A stretch of DNA of 64,000 bases from an uncultured Oscillibacter sp. (GTDB lineage: Bacteria; Bacillota; Clostridia; Oscillospirales; Oscillospiraceae), in the NCBI GenBank assembly GCA_910577405.1, contig CAJTMG010000019.1, positions 5,388 through 69,387 of the forward strand, given 5' to 3'. Below the pieces are notes generated by a model that saw only the letters and a list, made by a program, of their open reading frames with translations, searched no databases and was not told the DNA's origin. A program made the translations under genes and the position numbers. Of this stretch, positions 8,372 through 16,666 are shown one piece after another (position 1 is the first letter of the stretch; each line of letters opens with the position of its first letter).

Positions 8372-8746
8372 ATGGCAGGCAATCGAATCAACCGAATCAA
8401 CGACGAAATACAGAAGGAGCTTTCGGCGCTGTTCCGGGAGCTGAAGGACCCCCGGGTATCACAGGGGATGGTATCCATCACAAGAGTAGACACCACGGCG
8501 GACCTGCGCTATGCGAAAATTTACGTCAGCGCGTTGGACAAGGGTCAGGAGAAAGAAATTTTGAAGGGCCTGAAATCGGCGTCCGGCTACCTGCGGCGGG
8601 AGCTGGGACATACCTTGCAGCTTCGATATACGCCGGAGCTGCAATTTGTGGGGGACGACTCCATCCAGCACGGGGCCCACATTCTGGAGCTTCTGCGGCA
8701 GGAGGAAGCCAAGGAAGCCGCCCGGAATCAAACGAAGGAGGACTAG
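8372..8746 (+). CDS. rbfA: Ribosome-binding factor A
   Basis: A 124-aa single KH-like domain protein that binds the 30S subunit and helps 16S rRNA 5'-end maturation and cold adaptation. Family features are RINDEIQKELSALFRELKDPRV at the N-terminus, VDTTADLRYAKIYVS in the middle and LRYTPELQFVGDDSI near the end. Preceded by AAAGGAG. It ends 1 nt before the next start codon, indicating one transcript with nrnA. Confidence 0.94.
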   Translation: MAGNRINRINDEIQKELSALFRELKDPRVSQGMVSITRVDTTADLRYAKIYVSALDKGQEKEILKGLKSASGYLRRELGHTLQLRYTPELQFVGDDSIQHGAHILELLRQEEAKEAARNQTKED

Positions 8747-8747
8747 T

Positions 8748-9701
8748 ATGCTGAACGCCCAACAGACAGCGGAATGGTTCCGGGAACGGGACGGCTTCCT
8801 GCTGCTGACCCACGTGCGGCCTGACGGAGACACCATCGGTTCAGCGGCGGGCCTGTGCGCGGGACTGCGGGCCTTGGGGAAGACCGCGTACCTGCTGCCC
8901 AACCCGGAGCTGACGGAATCCACAGAGCCTTACGCCGTCCCCTGCCACGCCCCGGAGGACTTCCTGCCGGAGACGGTGGTGACGGTGGATATCGCGGCGC
9001 TGTCCCTTCTGCCGGAAAACGCAAAGGCTTATGCGGACCGGATCGATTTTGCTATTGACCACCATCCGTCCCACGAGGATTTTTCGCCCGCCTTTGTCCG
9101 TCCGGAGGCCGCTGCCACAGGGGAGATGATTTATGATATCCTCTGCCATCTGGGACCCATCACGCCTGAAATGGCCCTGCCCCTCTATGTGGCCGTTTCC
9201 ACGGATTCCGGCTGCTTCGCCTACGGCAACACCACCGCCTATACCCATGCCGTAGCCGCCGCGCTGATCCGGACCGGCATCGATATCCAGCCGGTGAATA
9301 AGACGTTTTTCCGCACCAAGTCCCGGAAGCGCCTGCAATTGGAAGCGGATATGCTGAACAATATGGAGCTGATGGACAAGGACCGGGTCGTTTTGCTGAC
9401 GGTCCCCCTGTCCCTGATGGAACGGGTGCAGGCCACGGAGTACGACGCGGAGGATCTGTCCGCGCTGGGACCGCAGATCCAGGGCGTGGACTGCGCGGCG
9501 ACCTTCCGGGAACTGAGACCGGACGTGTGGAAAATCTCCCTGCGCACCGGCTCCAGAGTCAACGCCACCCAGGTCTGCGGTCTTCTGGGCGGCGGCGGAC
9601 ATATGGCGGCGGCTGGGTGTACCGTCAAGGCCCCCCTGGAGGACGCGAAACGCCAGCTCCTGGACGCCGTTGCCCAAATTGTCCCGGATTTTCACAGATA
9701 G
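8748..9701 (+). CDS. nrnA: DHH-family bifunctional oligoribonuclease/PAP phosphatase NrnA
   Basis: Degrades short RNA oligonucleotides and dephosphorylates pAp. The 317-aa protein has the DHH domain with HVRPDGDTIGS, VDIAALS and IDHHPSHEDF (metal-binding Asp/His residues), then the DHHA1 substrate domain ending with GGGGHMAAAGCTV. AAGGAGG precedes the ATG at 8748 by 6 nt. The reading frame is open further upstream but that part overlaps rbfA. Position between rbfA and truB matches other Firmicutes. Confidence 0.9.
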   Translation: MLNAQQTAEWFRERDGFLLLTHVRPDGDTIGSAAGLCAGLRALGKTAYLLPNPELTESTEPYAVPCHAPEDFLPETVVTVDIAALSLLPENAKAYADRIDFAIDHHPSHEDFSPAFVRPEAAATGEMIYDILCHLGPITPEMALPLYVAVSTDSGCFAYGNTTAYTHAVAAALIRTGIDIQPVNKTFFRTKSRKRLQLEADMLNNMELMDKDRVVLLTVPLSLMERVQATEYDAEDLSALGPQIQGVDCAATFRELRPDVWKISLRTGSRVNATQVCGLLGGGGHMAAAGCTVKAPLEDAKRQLLDAVAQIVPDFHR

Positions 9702-9755
9702 GAGTAAACAGACAGGGGATTTGCCCGGTAAAATATCCTCTGTCAGAAAAGCATT

Positions 9756-10619
9756 ATGGCGAATGGAATTGTGATTATCGACAAGCCCGCCGGGTGGACT
9801 TCTATGGACGTCTGCGCAAAGCTCCGCGGGATTCTTCGTGAGAGGCGGGTGGGCCACGGCGGAACCCTGGACCCTATGGCTACCGGCGTGCTTCCGGTTT
9901 TTGTGGGACGGGCTGCCCGGGGCGTGGAATTCGCGGAAAAGGGCAATAAAGAGTACGTCGCCGGACTGCTGCTGGGCCGCGTGACCAATACCCAGGATAC
10001 CGGCGGCGAGGTTCTGGAGGAGCATCCGGTTTCTGTTGGCCGTCCGGAAGTGGAGACCGTGCTGCGGGAGCATTTCCAGGGGGAGATTCAGCAGGTTCCG
10101 CCTATGTATTCCGCCGTCAAGGTCAATGGGAAGAAGCTTTACGAATTGGCCAGAAAAGGACAGGAAATCGAACGAAAAGCCAGAACTGTGACCATCCATG
10201 AGACGGAAATTTTGCAGTCGGACCCCTCCGGGAAGGAATTTCTTCTTCGGGTCCGCTGCTCCAAGGGGACTTACATCCGGACGCTCTGCCATGAGATTGG
10301 ACGGCTGCTGGGCTGCGGCGGGTGCATGAGCAGTCTCCGGCGGACCATGGCGGCAGGTTACACGCTTTCGGACGCCGTGACGCTTGAGGAGGTCCAGGCG
10401 AAAGGGGAAGCCCTCCTGCGGCCCGTGGACAGCCTGTTTGCGGCCTGCCCTGCTCTGACGGTCCGTTCGCCGGGGCAGGAAAAACGGGTCCGCTGCGGAA
10501 ACCCCATCACGCTGCCCGCCCCGGATGGCACTTACCGCGTCTACAGTCTCACAGGGGAGTTCCTCTGCCTGAGCCGCGCCAAAGACGGTACTCTCACCAG
10601 CGAGAAGAATTTCTTTTAG
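9756..10619 (+). CDS. truB: tRNA pseudouridine(55) synthase TruB
   Basis: Makes pseudouridine 55 in the T-loop of tRNAs. It is 287 aa with the conserved motif I (KPAGWTSMD) and the catalytic Asp at residue 39 in GHGGTLDPMATG, then KEYVAGLLLG, PPMYSAVKVNGKKLYELAR and CSKGTYIRTL, all characteristic of the TruB catalytic core. The C-terminal PUA-like part is short. The gap of 54 nt from nrnA shows no terminator. Confidence 0.94.
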   Translation: MANGIVIIDKPAGWTSMDVCAKLRGILRERRVGHGGTLDPMATGVLPVFVGRAARGVEFAEKGNKEYVAGLLLGRVTNTQDTGGEVLEEHPVSVGRPEVETVLREHFQGEIQQVPPMYSAVKVNGKKLYELARKGQEIERKARTVTIHETEILQSDPSGKEFLLRVRCSKGTYIRTLCHEIGRLLGCGGCMSSLRRTMAAGYTLSDAVTLEEVQAKGEALLRPVDSLFAACPALTVRSPGQEKRVRCGNPITLPAPDGTYRVYSLTGEFLCLSRAKDGTLTSEKNFF

Positions 10620-10629
10620 GAGGTCCGTT

Positions 10630-10974
10630 ATGCGCAGGATGGGCACGCTGAGAACACCTCTTCCGGCAAACCGTCGGGAGTTGATCTACAAGGTCATGCT
10701 CCACGAAACCCGCCGGAATGGTGTGTTCGCTTACCTCTATACCAGCCCTGACGCCCTGCTCTGCTCCTACGACTGCCACTATCCCGACCTGGCAAACGCT
10801 ATGGAAGACTGGGCGGACGAGGTGGAACGCTGGGATGAGCTGGACGATCCCCTGCCCCATTGCCAGCACGACTGCCCCCTGCCGGTCCGGGTGAAGGGCC
10901 GTGAGGAGGGCAGGCCGCAGTGGGGAAGCTACGAGATTTTGAAAGATGGAAAATGGAGGGATTTTGCGCCATGA
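10630..10974 (+). CDS. Small protein of unknown function between truB and ribF
   Basis: 114 aa, acidic in the middle (EDWADEVERWDELDDP) with a Cys/His-containing stretch PHCQHDCPLP. AGGAGG begins at the truB stop and lies 6 nt before the ATG. Its stop overlaps the ribF start (ATGA), so it is co-translated with its neighbours and very probably a real gene. I do not recognise the family and see no membrane segment or signal. Confidence 0.7.
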   Translation: MRRMGTLRTPLPANRRELIYKVMLHETRRNGVFAYLYTSPDALLCSYDCHYPDLANAMEDWADEVERWDELDDPLPHCQHDCPLPVRVKGREEGRPQWGSYEILKDGKWRDFAP

Positions 10975-11879
10975 GCAAACCCAATCCCACGGAACGCGTC
11001 ATAGCCCTGGGCTTTTTTGACGGGGTACACCTGGGCCACGCCGCGCTGCTGAAAAGAACCGTGGAAGCGGCAAAACAACGAGGCTGCGTGCCTGCGGTCT
11101 TTACCTTCGACCGGCCGCCGAAAGAGGTGGTCACCGGAATCCCCTGCCCCCTGATCAACTCCCCGGAGGACCGAAAGGAGCTTGTCCGGCGGCTTTATGG
11201 CATCAAAGATGTGATTATGGCCCCCTTTGACCACGAGATGATGACCACCAGCTGGGAGGATTTCGTGACGGAGCTTCTGGTGGGCCGCTGGAACGCCGTG
11301 CATCTGGTGGCGGGCCACGACCATCATTTCGGGCATAAGAATCAGGGTTCGCCGGAACTTTTGCAGCAGAAATGCGCGGAATTGGGCGTGGGCTGCGATA
11401 TTATCCCCAAGGTGGAAATCGCCGGGGTGACCGTCAGCTCGACCTACATCCGGCGGCTGGTGGAAATGGGACAGGTCAGCCGCGCCAATCGGTTCCTGGG
11501 GCATCCCCACACGCTGACAGGTACGGTACGGCATGGACGGGGCCTGGGGACCTCCCGGCTGTTTCCTACGGCCAATTTAATCATTCCGCCCCATGTCCTG
11601 ATCCCCAGTCACGGCGTTTACGTCACCAAGGTCTGGTTCCCCGACGGACAGTCCAAACCCGCGGTCACCAACGTCGGTACCCGTCCTACAGTCAACAACG
11701 GAACCGATGTGACGGTTGAAGCCTGTATCCTCGACTTTCAGGGCGACCTCTACGGACAGACCCTTCGGCTGGAATTCTACGAGCATCTCCGGGACGAAAT
11801 CCGTTTCGATTCCCTGGACGCTCTCCGTGCCCGTATTGCCGCCGATGCAGAGACCACACGGCAGTATTTCCTGAAATAG
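10971..11879 (+). CDS. ribF: Bifunctional riboflavin kinase/FAD synthetase
   Basis: Converts riboflavin to FMN and FMN to FAD. It is 302 aa: the N-terminal nucleotidyltransferase domain with GFFDGVHLGH (HxGH-type motif, residues 13-22) and the STYIRRLVEMG helix, then the C-terminal riboflavin kinase domain with FPTANL, GVYVTKVW, NVGTRPTV and LRLEFYEHLRDE. The ATG at 10971 overlaps the previous stop and is preceded by GGAGGG. Last gene of the rimP operon. The tandem repeats that follow resemble its own 3' end. Confidence 0.94.
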   Translation: MSKPNPTERVIALGFFDGVHLGHAALLKRTVEAAKQRGCVPAVFTFDRPPKEVVTGIPCPLINSPEDRKELVRRLYGIKDVIMAPFDHEMMTTSWEDFVTELLVGRWNAVHLVAGHDHHFGHKNQGSPELLQQKCAELGVGCDIIPKVEIAGVTVSSTYIRRLVEMGQVSRANRFLGHPHTLTGTVRHGRGLGTSRLFPTANLIIPPHVLIPSHGVYVTKVWFPDGQSKPAVTNVGTRPTVNNGTDVTVEACILDFQGDLYGQTLRLEFYEHLRDEIRFDSLDALRARIAADAETTRQYFLK

Positions 11880-11885
11880 CCCCCC

Positions 11886-12138
11886 GTACGGAATCCTGCA
11901 TCCGATACAGAAGCCACAGGACGGCATTTTCTCCAACTGCTCCCGTACGGAATCCTGCATCCAATACAGAAGCCACAGGACGGCATTTTCTCCAACTGCC
12001 CCCGTACGGAATCCTGCATCCGATACAGAAACCACAGGACGGCATTTTCTCCAACTGCCCCTGTACGAAATCCTGCATCCGATACAGAAACCACAGGACG
12101 GCATTTTCTCCAACTGCCCCGTACGGAATCCTGCATCC
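11886..12138. repeat. 59-bp tandem repeat array (4 copies plus a partial) after ribF
   Basis: Copies begin at 11886, 11945, 12004 and 12063 (periods 59, 59, 59, 58), and an 18-nt partial begins at 12121. Each copy starts GTACGGAATCCTGCATCC and differs from the others by one to three bases. Because 59 is not a multiple of 3, all minus-strand frames stay open through it, but none looks like a gene. The last ~40 nt of ribF plus the bases just after it match the distal part of a unit at 27 of 40 positions without gaps and in the same codon phase, so the array probably arose by duplication of the ribF 3' end. No unique spacers are present, so it is not CRISPR. Confidence 0.9.
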
Positions 12139-12195
12139 TGGGTACAAATCCGACGGCGGGGACGGTTTGCGGACCGGAAAATTTCATATAAGCAC

Positions 12196-12231
12196 AAAAA
12201 AAGGGAGGCGTCCGGAACACCTCTCTTTTTT
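12196..12231. terminator. Bidirectional terminator between ribF operon and minus-strand genes
   Basis: AAAAAGGGAGG / CCTCTCTTTTTT hairpin with a 9-nt loop, A run on one side and T run on the other. It lies between convergent genes. Confidence 0.75.
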
Positions 12232-12238
12232 GCTGGAG

Positions 12239-12508
12239 TCACATCAGGGTATATACCCAGGCCAGGGCTACGACGGACGCGCCAAGTATGGCCCAGAGAA
12301 GAGGCGAAAGCGCGTGCCATATGCGGGAGAAACGGCTCTGGGGCACACCCGCGTAATTCCGGGCGATACGGCGGGCCTCATCCACCAGATCCCTTGCGGT
12401 TACACCCTGCCCGGCTACGTCGTTGCGGACAAAAAAGATTGCCTGTTCAAAAAAGCGCTGGTCGGGAGAGTCTACGACCACCACCCGTCTGGAAATACCT
12501 TTCACCAT
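12239..12508 (-). CDS. Small tail-anchored membrane protein, unknown function
   Basis: 89 aa from the ATG at 12508, which has AGGAGG 9 nt upstream on the minus strand. An upstream in-frame ATG lacks an RBS. The soluble part (VVVVDSPDQRFFEQAIFFVR, then DLVDEARRIARNYA) is followed by one C-terminal hydrophobic segment (about residues 65-87). The location directly downstream of spoIIE on the same strand suggests co-expression during sporulation, but that is inference. I recognise it only as a short protein type seen in Oscillospiraceae without known function. Confidence 0.7.
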   Translation of the reverse strand: MVKGISRRVVVVDSPDQRFFEQAIFFVRNDVAGQGVTARDLVDEARRIARNYAGVPQSRFSRIWHALSPLLWAILGASVVALAWVYTLM

Positions 12509-12640
12509 AGCTGCAAGCCTCCTGTGATATGGAATATTTCCAGTTTTCCTCATGAGCCGGAAAAATATACCGTGTTCTCCCTACGAAAATAGCCCCCGGG
12601 AAGCCGCCGGACGTTTTTCCTGCTTCATGAGAGGCCATTG

Positions 12641-14683
12641 TCAGACCGCCCGCGCGCCGGAAGCAGGCCGGTAGAGCACCTGAATGGCACAATCGTCCCG
12701 GAGCTTTTCCCGGCGGACGCTTTCGTGAAGAATCAGAGAGGCCAGGATCTGCGGGTCGTCGCCGGTCCAGCCTGCCAGAAGGTCCAGGAGCCATTCGTCT
12801 TCACCGGGGTCCGCCGCGCCGTCGCTGACCATCACCGCGAAACTGCCCGGGTCCAGAGGCGCCCGCGTAATATCCGGCGCGGCTGGACTCTCCCGCAGAC
12901 CTGCCGGAAGCGAATGCCCTGTGATCCGCCGGACAACACCGCCCTTTTTCAGATAGCTGGGAGCCGCGCCGAATTTGTAGAACGCGGCTTCACTGGCGGC
13001 AGGGTCGTATACGCAGAGGTCTATCGTCGAGAACGTGCCGGTTTCCGCACTGCGGAGCGCCATAGCGGAATTCAGCGTTTTAAGGGCGGCGTCGGGGGCA
13101 ATGCCGGCTTCCAGAAATTGCCTCAGCAGACGGCAGGTCATGGCGGATTCCTTCCTTGCCGGTTCGCCGCTGCCCATGCCGTCGGCCAGAAGAAGACACC
13201 AACGGCCCTGCTCTGTCTGGAAAGCGTCGATGCTGTCCCCGCAGACCGTCTCTCCCTCCCTTGGACGCACTACCGCGCCTACCTGACACCGCGCTCCGCC
13301 GGATACCGGCACGGCTTCCTCTGCCAGTCCCGCCGCTGTCGCACTCAGAAGCTCCGAAAGCTGCGCGTACTGTCCCCTCGCGCTCCGGCGGGTGGCTTCC
13401 AACTGCCTGCGGTACTGGCGGCGCAGCAGAAACGCGGATAATTCTCCGTTTACCGCCGCGATAAAATCCGTCAGATGAATGCACCGGCCGGAAAAATACT
13501 GCGGGAAATCCTTCGGCAGTACCCGGCCGCGTTCCAGAAGATAGGGCGTGGCGTCGTTCAGTGCGTTGAAGGTCCCTGTATATTCTTTCTGCCAGCATAG
13601 ATCGCAGATGGCACAGTCCCGACAGACCTTTTCCGCGGCCCGGTCAAAGATAATCGCCGGATTTTCATCCCCCGGATTGGGCGCGCTCTTTCCCAGACTG
13701 TCACACAATTCCCGGAACGCGCCCGCGGCCCGGTCCAGCTGCGTCCTCCAGCGCTGGGCGGTCTCCGACGGCTCACGTCCCCGGCGCGGATTCTCTGCCT
13801 GCCGTCTTTGCCCCTGCGCGATTCCAATGGCTTTCCGTTCCCGCTTGCCCCCCAGGACCCGGCGGGGAATCAAAAGAAACAGCGCCATGCCCGCGGAGGC
13901 CTCCGGAAGCAGGGGAAGTATGCTCCCGCCCCCTGCCAGCATCGCCGCCAGAGTCCCCGCCAGAAAGCCCAGCGCTGCCATAGGCCTCTGCCGCTGTGTG
14001 GACGCCAGCAGTCCCGACAGGCCAAAGACCATCGTATAGGCCCCGCCGCTCAGCCCGCACAGGTCCGCCGTCAGACCCAAACCCAAGCCTGCCGCCGCGC
14101 CCCAGTCCGGACCCCTGCCCCAAACGTTCCAGCATAACAGCAGGCAAAGCAGCGTCCGGGCCGGGGAAAAGCCCAGAATTTCCAGCTCCGACGCGCCCAG
14201 CAGCAAGGCACAGCCCAACAGCATCCCTCCCGCCGTGCCCTCGTCCCGCCGCTGAAGGAGCCGGATGAACAGCCACGCCGAAACGCCCGTCAAACCCGCC
14301 GCCGCCAGACAGGGACCTATACGCGCCAACGGGTCCAGGGATTCCAGCACATAGACGCCCTCCACCGCCAGAAACAGCCCCGCGGCAGTCAATGCACGGG
14401 CCTTTGGACGGGTCAGCAGCCAGGTCCCCTGAAAGGCCACAGCAGCAGTAATAATCAGAATCGCCACCGCAAGAAACGGCAGGGCCTTGGCAAAATCCAG
14501 AAACAGCACCGCGCCCATAGCCGCCCCCGCCAACGACGCCCCGCCCGGTCCCGCCGCTATGTACCCCAACGCAAACGGCGCGCTTCCCTCCGGCGTCTGG
14601 CAGGCCGTCAGCGCGCCCGCCAGGAAAAACCGCATACCCCATCGCCATAGCCGCACCTGCTCCTCACGCTCGATCTTAACCAC
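12641..14683 (-). CDS. spoIIE: Stage II sporulation protein E (SpoIIE), PP2C-type phosphatase
   Basis: Membrane phosphatase that acts at the polar septum and dephosphorylates SpoIIAA to release sigma-F in the forespore. The 680-aa protein has about ten hydrophobic segments in residues 1-260, a central region with a Cys cluster (VCRDCAICDLCW), and a C-terminal PP2C domain (about 450-675) with GDS, LLLADGMGSG, TFSTIDLCVYD, VSDGAADPGE and DDCA metal/catalytic motifs. The frame is open far upstream, but the GTG at 14683 with AGGAGGG 7 nt before it starts exactly at the first conserved residues. It is shorter than the B. subtilis protein (827 aa), mainly in the central region. Confidence 0.92.
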   Translation of the reverse strand: MVKIEREEQVRLWRWGMRFFLAGALTACQTPEGSAPFALGYIAAGPGGASLAGAAMGAVLFLDFAKALPFLAVAILIITAAVAFQGTWLLTRPKARALTAAGLFLAVEGVYVLESLDPLARIGPCLAAAGLTGVSAWLFIRLLQRRDEGTAGGMLLGCALLLGASELEILGFSPARTLLCLLLCWNVWGRGPDWGAAAGLGLGLTADLCGLSGGAYTMVFGLSGLLASTQRQRPMAALGFLAGTLAAMLAGGGSILPLLPEASAGMALFLLIPRRVLGGKRERKAIGIAQGQRRQAENPRRGREPSETAQRWRTQLDRAAGAFRELCDSLGKSAPNPGDENPAIIFDRAAEKVCRDCAICDLCWQKEYTGTFNALNDATPYLLERGRVLPKDFPQYFSGRCIHLTDFIAAVNGELSAFLLRRQYRRQLEATRRSARGQYAQLSELLSATAAGLAEEAVPVSGGARCQVGAVVRPREGETVCGDSIDAFQTEQGRWCLLLADGMGSGEPARKESAMTCRLLRQFLEAGIAPDAALKTLNSAMALRSAETGTFSTIDLCVYDPAASEAAFYKFGAAPSYLKKGGVVRRITGHSLPAGLRESPAAPDITRAPLDPGSFAVMVSDGAADPGEDEWLLDLLAGWTGDDPQILASLILHESVRREKLRDDCAIQVLYRPASGARAV

Positions 14684-14828
14684 GGCTTGTCCCTCCTGAA
14701 ATGTTGATTTTCCGTCATTGTACCCGGTAAATCCGGAAAAACCCGTCGGGAAAAGTATCGCCTGCATTTCCCTTGCATCAGACCGGCCGTTAACGCATAA
14801 ATTGATAGGTCCGCCTTTTTGGGACGCA

Positions 14829-14874
14829 ATTATAGAGCATTTGTCCGCGCTTTGCCTCCCTCCTTCTGACAAAA
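14829..14874 (-). promoter_or_regulatory. spoIIE promoter with Spo0A-box-like site
   Basis: On the minus strand a TATAAT -10 (plus coordinates 14829-14834) lacks a good -35 at 17 bp. Upstream, TTTTGTCAGAA (14864-14874) resembles the Spo0A box (TTTTGTCRAA) and is centred about 38 bp from the -10. A poor -35 with an upstream 0A box is how Spo0A~P-activated sigma-A promoters look, and spoIIE is a known Spo0A target in Bacillus. Confidence 0.55.
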
Positions 14875-14888
14875 ACGCAAGAAAACCA

Positions 14889-14917
14889 TTGACAAGCGGC
14901 ACGGGAGCGAGTATAGT
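14889..14917 (+). promoter_or_regulatory. Sigma-A promoter of the PfoR-like gene
   Basis: TTGACA (14889-14894), 17 bp, TATAGT (14912-14917). Divergent from the spoIIE promoter. The two -10 elements are about 80 bp apart. Confidence 0.75.
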
Positions 14918-14922
14918 ATCCC

Positions 14923-14944
14923 TACAGGTGTCTTGACACGTGTA
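14923..14944. promoter_or_regulatory. 22-bp palindromic operator at the transcription start
   Basis: TACAGGTGTC-TT-GACACGTGTA: two 10-bp arms with a single mismatch around a TT centre, beginning 6 bp after the -10. A dimeric repressor bound here would block transcription of the PfoR-like gene. No regulator gene is adjacent, and the site is not the GntR-type operator seen at 16238. Confidence 0.55.
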
Positions 14945-14986
14945 AACTACATCAAAGATTATGCAAGAAAGAGACGGGAATTTCCT

Positions 14987-16096
14987 ATGGAACAGGTCAA
15001 AGCGTTTATGAAGCGCAAAAACATCGTGATTTCGGCCAAGCGTTACGGCATCGACGCGCTGGGGGCCATGGCGCAGGGACTCTTCTGCTCCCTTCTGATC
15101 GGCACCATCCTGAACACGCTGGGCAGTCAGTTTCACATTGGCTTTCTGACAGCTCAGGTCATCACCATCAATGAAGTGGGCTACACCATCGGCGGCATGG
15201 CGTCCTTTATGAGCGGCGCGGCTATGGCGGTGGCAATCGGTTACGCATTGCAGTCTCCGCCCATGGTCCTGTTCTCCCTGGCAACGGTGGGCTACGCCTG
15301 CAACGCCTTGGGTAAGGCCGGCGGACCTCTGGCAGTGCTCTTCGTGGCCATTATCGCGGCGGAGTGCGGCAAGGCGGTCAGCAAGGAAACCAAGGTGGAT
15401 ATCCTGGTGACCCCCATTGTGACCACCCTTATCGGCATCGGCGCGGCCTGGGTGATTGCGCCTCCCATCGGCTCCGTGGCCAGCGCGTTCGGACAGCTGA
15501 TCATGCGCGCCACAGACCTCCAGCCCTTCTGGATGGGCATTCTGGTTTCCGTCCTGGTGGGCGTGGCGCTGACTTTGCCGATCTCCTCCGCCGCTATCTG
15601 CTCCGTCCTGGGGCTGACGGGTCTGGCCGGAGGCGCGGCGGTGGCAGGCTGCTGCGCTCAGATGGTAGGCTTTGCCGTGATGAGCTTCCGGGAGAACGGC
15701 TGGGGCGGCCTGGTCAGTCAGGGCATCGGCACCTCTATGCTCCAAATGCCCAATATCGTCCGGAATCCCCGGATCTGGATTGCGCCTACCCTGGCCTCCG
15801 CCATTACCGGACCCATTGCCACCTGCCTGTTCCGGCTGGAAATGAACGGCGCGGCCATCAATTCCGGTATGGGTACCTGTGGTTTCTGCGGTCAGCTCGG
15901 CGTCTGGACCGGCTGGCTCAATCCCAGTGAGACCGCCCTTGCCAACGGCGCCGCTGCCATCACCCCTTCCGCGTTCGACTGGCTGGGGCTGGCGCTGATT
16001 TCCTTTGTGCTTCCGGCCATTCTCGCGCCTTTGATTAACCAGTTCTGCCGGAAGCTCGGCTGGGTCAAAGACGGCGACCTGACCCTCCCCAACTGA
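14987..16096 (+). CDS. PfoR-like multi-span membrane protein (PTS EIIC-type fold)
   Basis: 369 aa, very hydrophobic, Gly/Ala-rich with about ten membrane segments. It matches the family called PfoR or PTS_EIIC_2 (motifs MKRKNIVISAKRYGIDALGAMAQGLFCS at the N-terminus, GMGTCGFCGQLG near residue 300, and a final LPAILAPLINQFCRKLGWVKDGDL). PfoR of Clostridium perfringens was named as a toxin regulator, but the fold is that of a PTS transporter membrane subunit. Substrate unknown, no EIIA/EIIB genes nearby. The start at 14987 is chosen because the first conserved residues lie there. The RBS is weak (GACGGGAA). Confidence 0.75.
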   Translation: MEQVKAFMKRKNIVISAKRYGIDALGAMAQGLFCSLLIGTILNTLGSQFHIGFLTAQVITINEVGYTIGGMASFMSGAAMAVAIGYALQSPPMVLFSLATVGYACNALGKAGGPLAVLFVAIIAAECGKAVSKETKVDILVTPIVTTLIGIGAAWVIAPPIGSVASAFGQLIMRATDLQPFWMGILVSVLVGVALTLPISSAAICSVLGLTGLAGGAAVAGCCAQMVGFAVMSFRENGWGGLVSQGIGTSMLQMPNIVRNPRIWIAPTLASAITGPIATCLFRLEMNGAAINSGMGTCGFCGQLGVWTGWLNPSETALANGAAAITPSAFDWLGLALISFVLPAILAPLINQFCRKLGWVKDGDLTLPN

Positions 16097-16110
16097 ACCC
16101 GAAAACAAAT

Positions 16111-16154
16111 GCCAGCGGTGTGTGGATTTCGATTCCATATGCCGCTGGTTTTTT
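16111..16154 (+). terminator. Rho-independent terminator after the PfoR-like gene
   Basis: GCCAGCGG ... CCGCTGG stem with an inner TGGA/TCCA pairing, followed by TTTTTT. Confidence 0.85.
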
Positions 16155-16204
16155 GCGTTCGCCGGGACTGCGGAGACTTTTTGAAACGCTTTCGAAAAAC
16201 ACTA

Positions 16205-16256
16205 TTGACAAGAGTGTCCCGCCGTGCTACACTATCCGTATTAGTACAGTTAATAC
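16205..16256 (+). promoter_or_regulatory. Promoter and operator of the GntR-ABC operon
   Basis: TTGACA (16205-16210), 17 bp, TACACT (16228-16233), then GTATTA-N7-TAATAC (16238-16256) exactly over the expected start of transcription. The inverted repeat is the form bound by YtrA-type GntR repressors, so autoregulation by the first gene is likely. Confidence 0.7.
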
Positions 16257-16285
16257 AGTTGGATGAAGGAAAGGAAGGTGCATGG

Positions 16286-16666
16286 ATGATCAGCCTGAAT
16301 TACCGGGATTCCCGGCCGATTTATGAGCAGATCAAGGACGGCTTGCGGAAGCTGATCGTCACGGGAGCCATCGGGACAGACGAGAAGCTGCCGTCGGTGC
16401 GGTCGCTGGCGACACAGTTGTCCATCAACCCGAATACGATTCAGCGGGCGTACAACGAGTTGGAGGGCGAGGGGTACATCTACTCCGTGCCCGGGAAGGG
16501 GAGCTTTGCCACGGGAGACCCGGACGCCGACAAGAGCAGGCAGCAGAATCTGATGGAAAAGACCCGGGAACTGCTGGCAGAGCTGCGGTATCTGGGCGCG
16601 CGGCAGGAGGAACTGCTGGCGCTGTTGGAAGAACCGGCAGACGAAAGGAGGAGCAGCCATGATTGA
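16286..16666 (+). CDS. GntR-family (YtrA-type) transcriptional regulator
   Basis: 126 aa: a GntR winged HTH at residues 8-75 (PIYEQIKDGLRKLIVTGAI, KLPSVRSLATQLSINPNTIQRAYNELEGEGYIYSVPGKGSF) plus a short C-terminal helical region, which is the YtrA subgroup. These normally repress the ABC transporter genes with which they are co-transcribed. A GGAAAGGAAGG stretch precedes the ATG. The open frame starting at 16109 lies within the terminator and promoter and is not coding. Its stop overlaps the next start. Confidence 0.9.
   Translation: MISLNYRDSRPIYEQIKDGLRKLIVTGAIGTDEKLPSVRSLATQLSINPNTIQRAYNELEGEGYIYSVPGKGSFATGDPDADKSRQQNLMEKTRELLAELRYLGARQEELLALLEEPADERRSSHD

Noticed and set aside
11886..12138. 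Array looked at as CRISPR
   Set aside because: Units are contiguous and 59 bp with no unique spacers; it is a plain tandem repeat.
14684..16138. Minus-strand open frame extending upstream of spoIIE (start of a 1165-codon frame)
   Set aside because: It runs through the divergent promoters and antisense to the PfoR-like gene; the spoIIE family start and RBS are at 14683.
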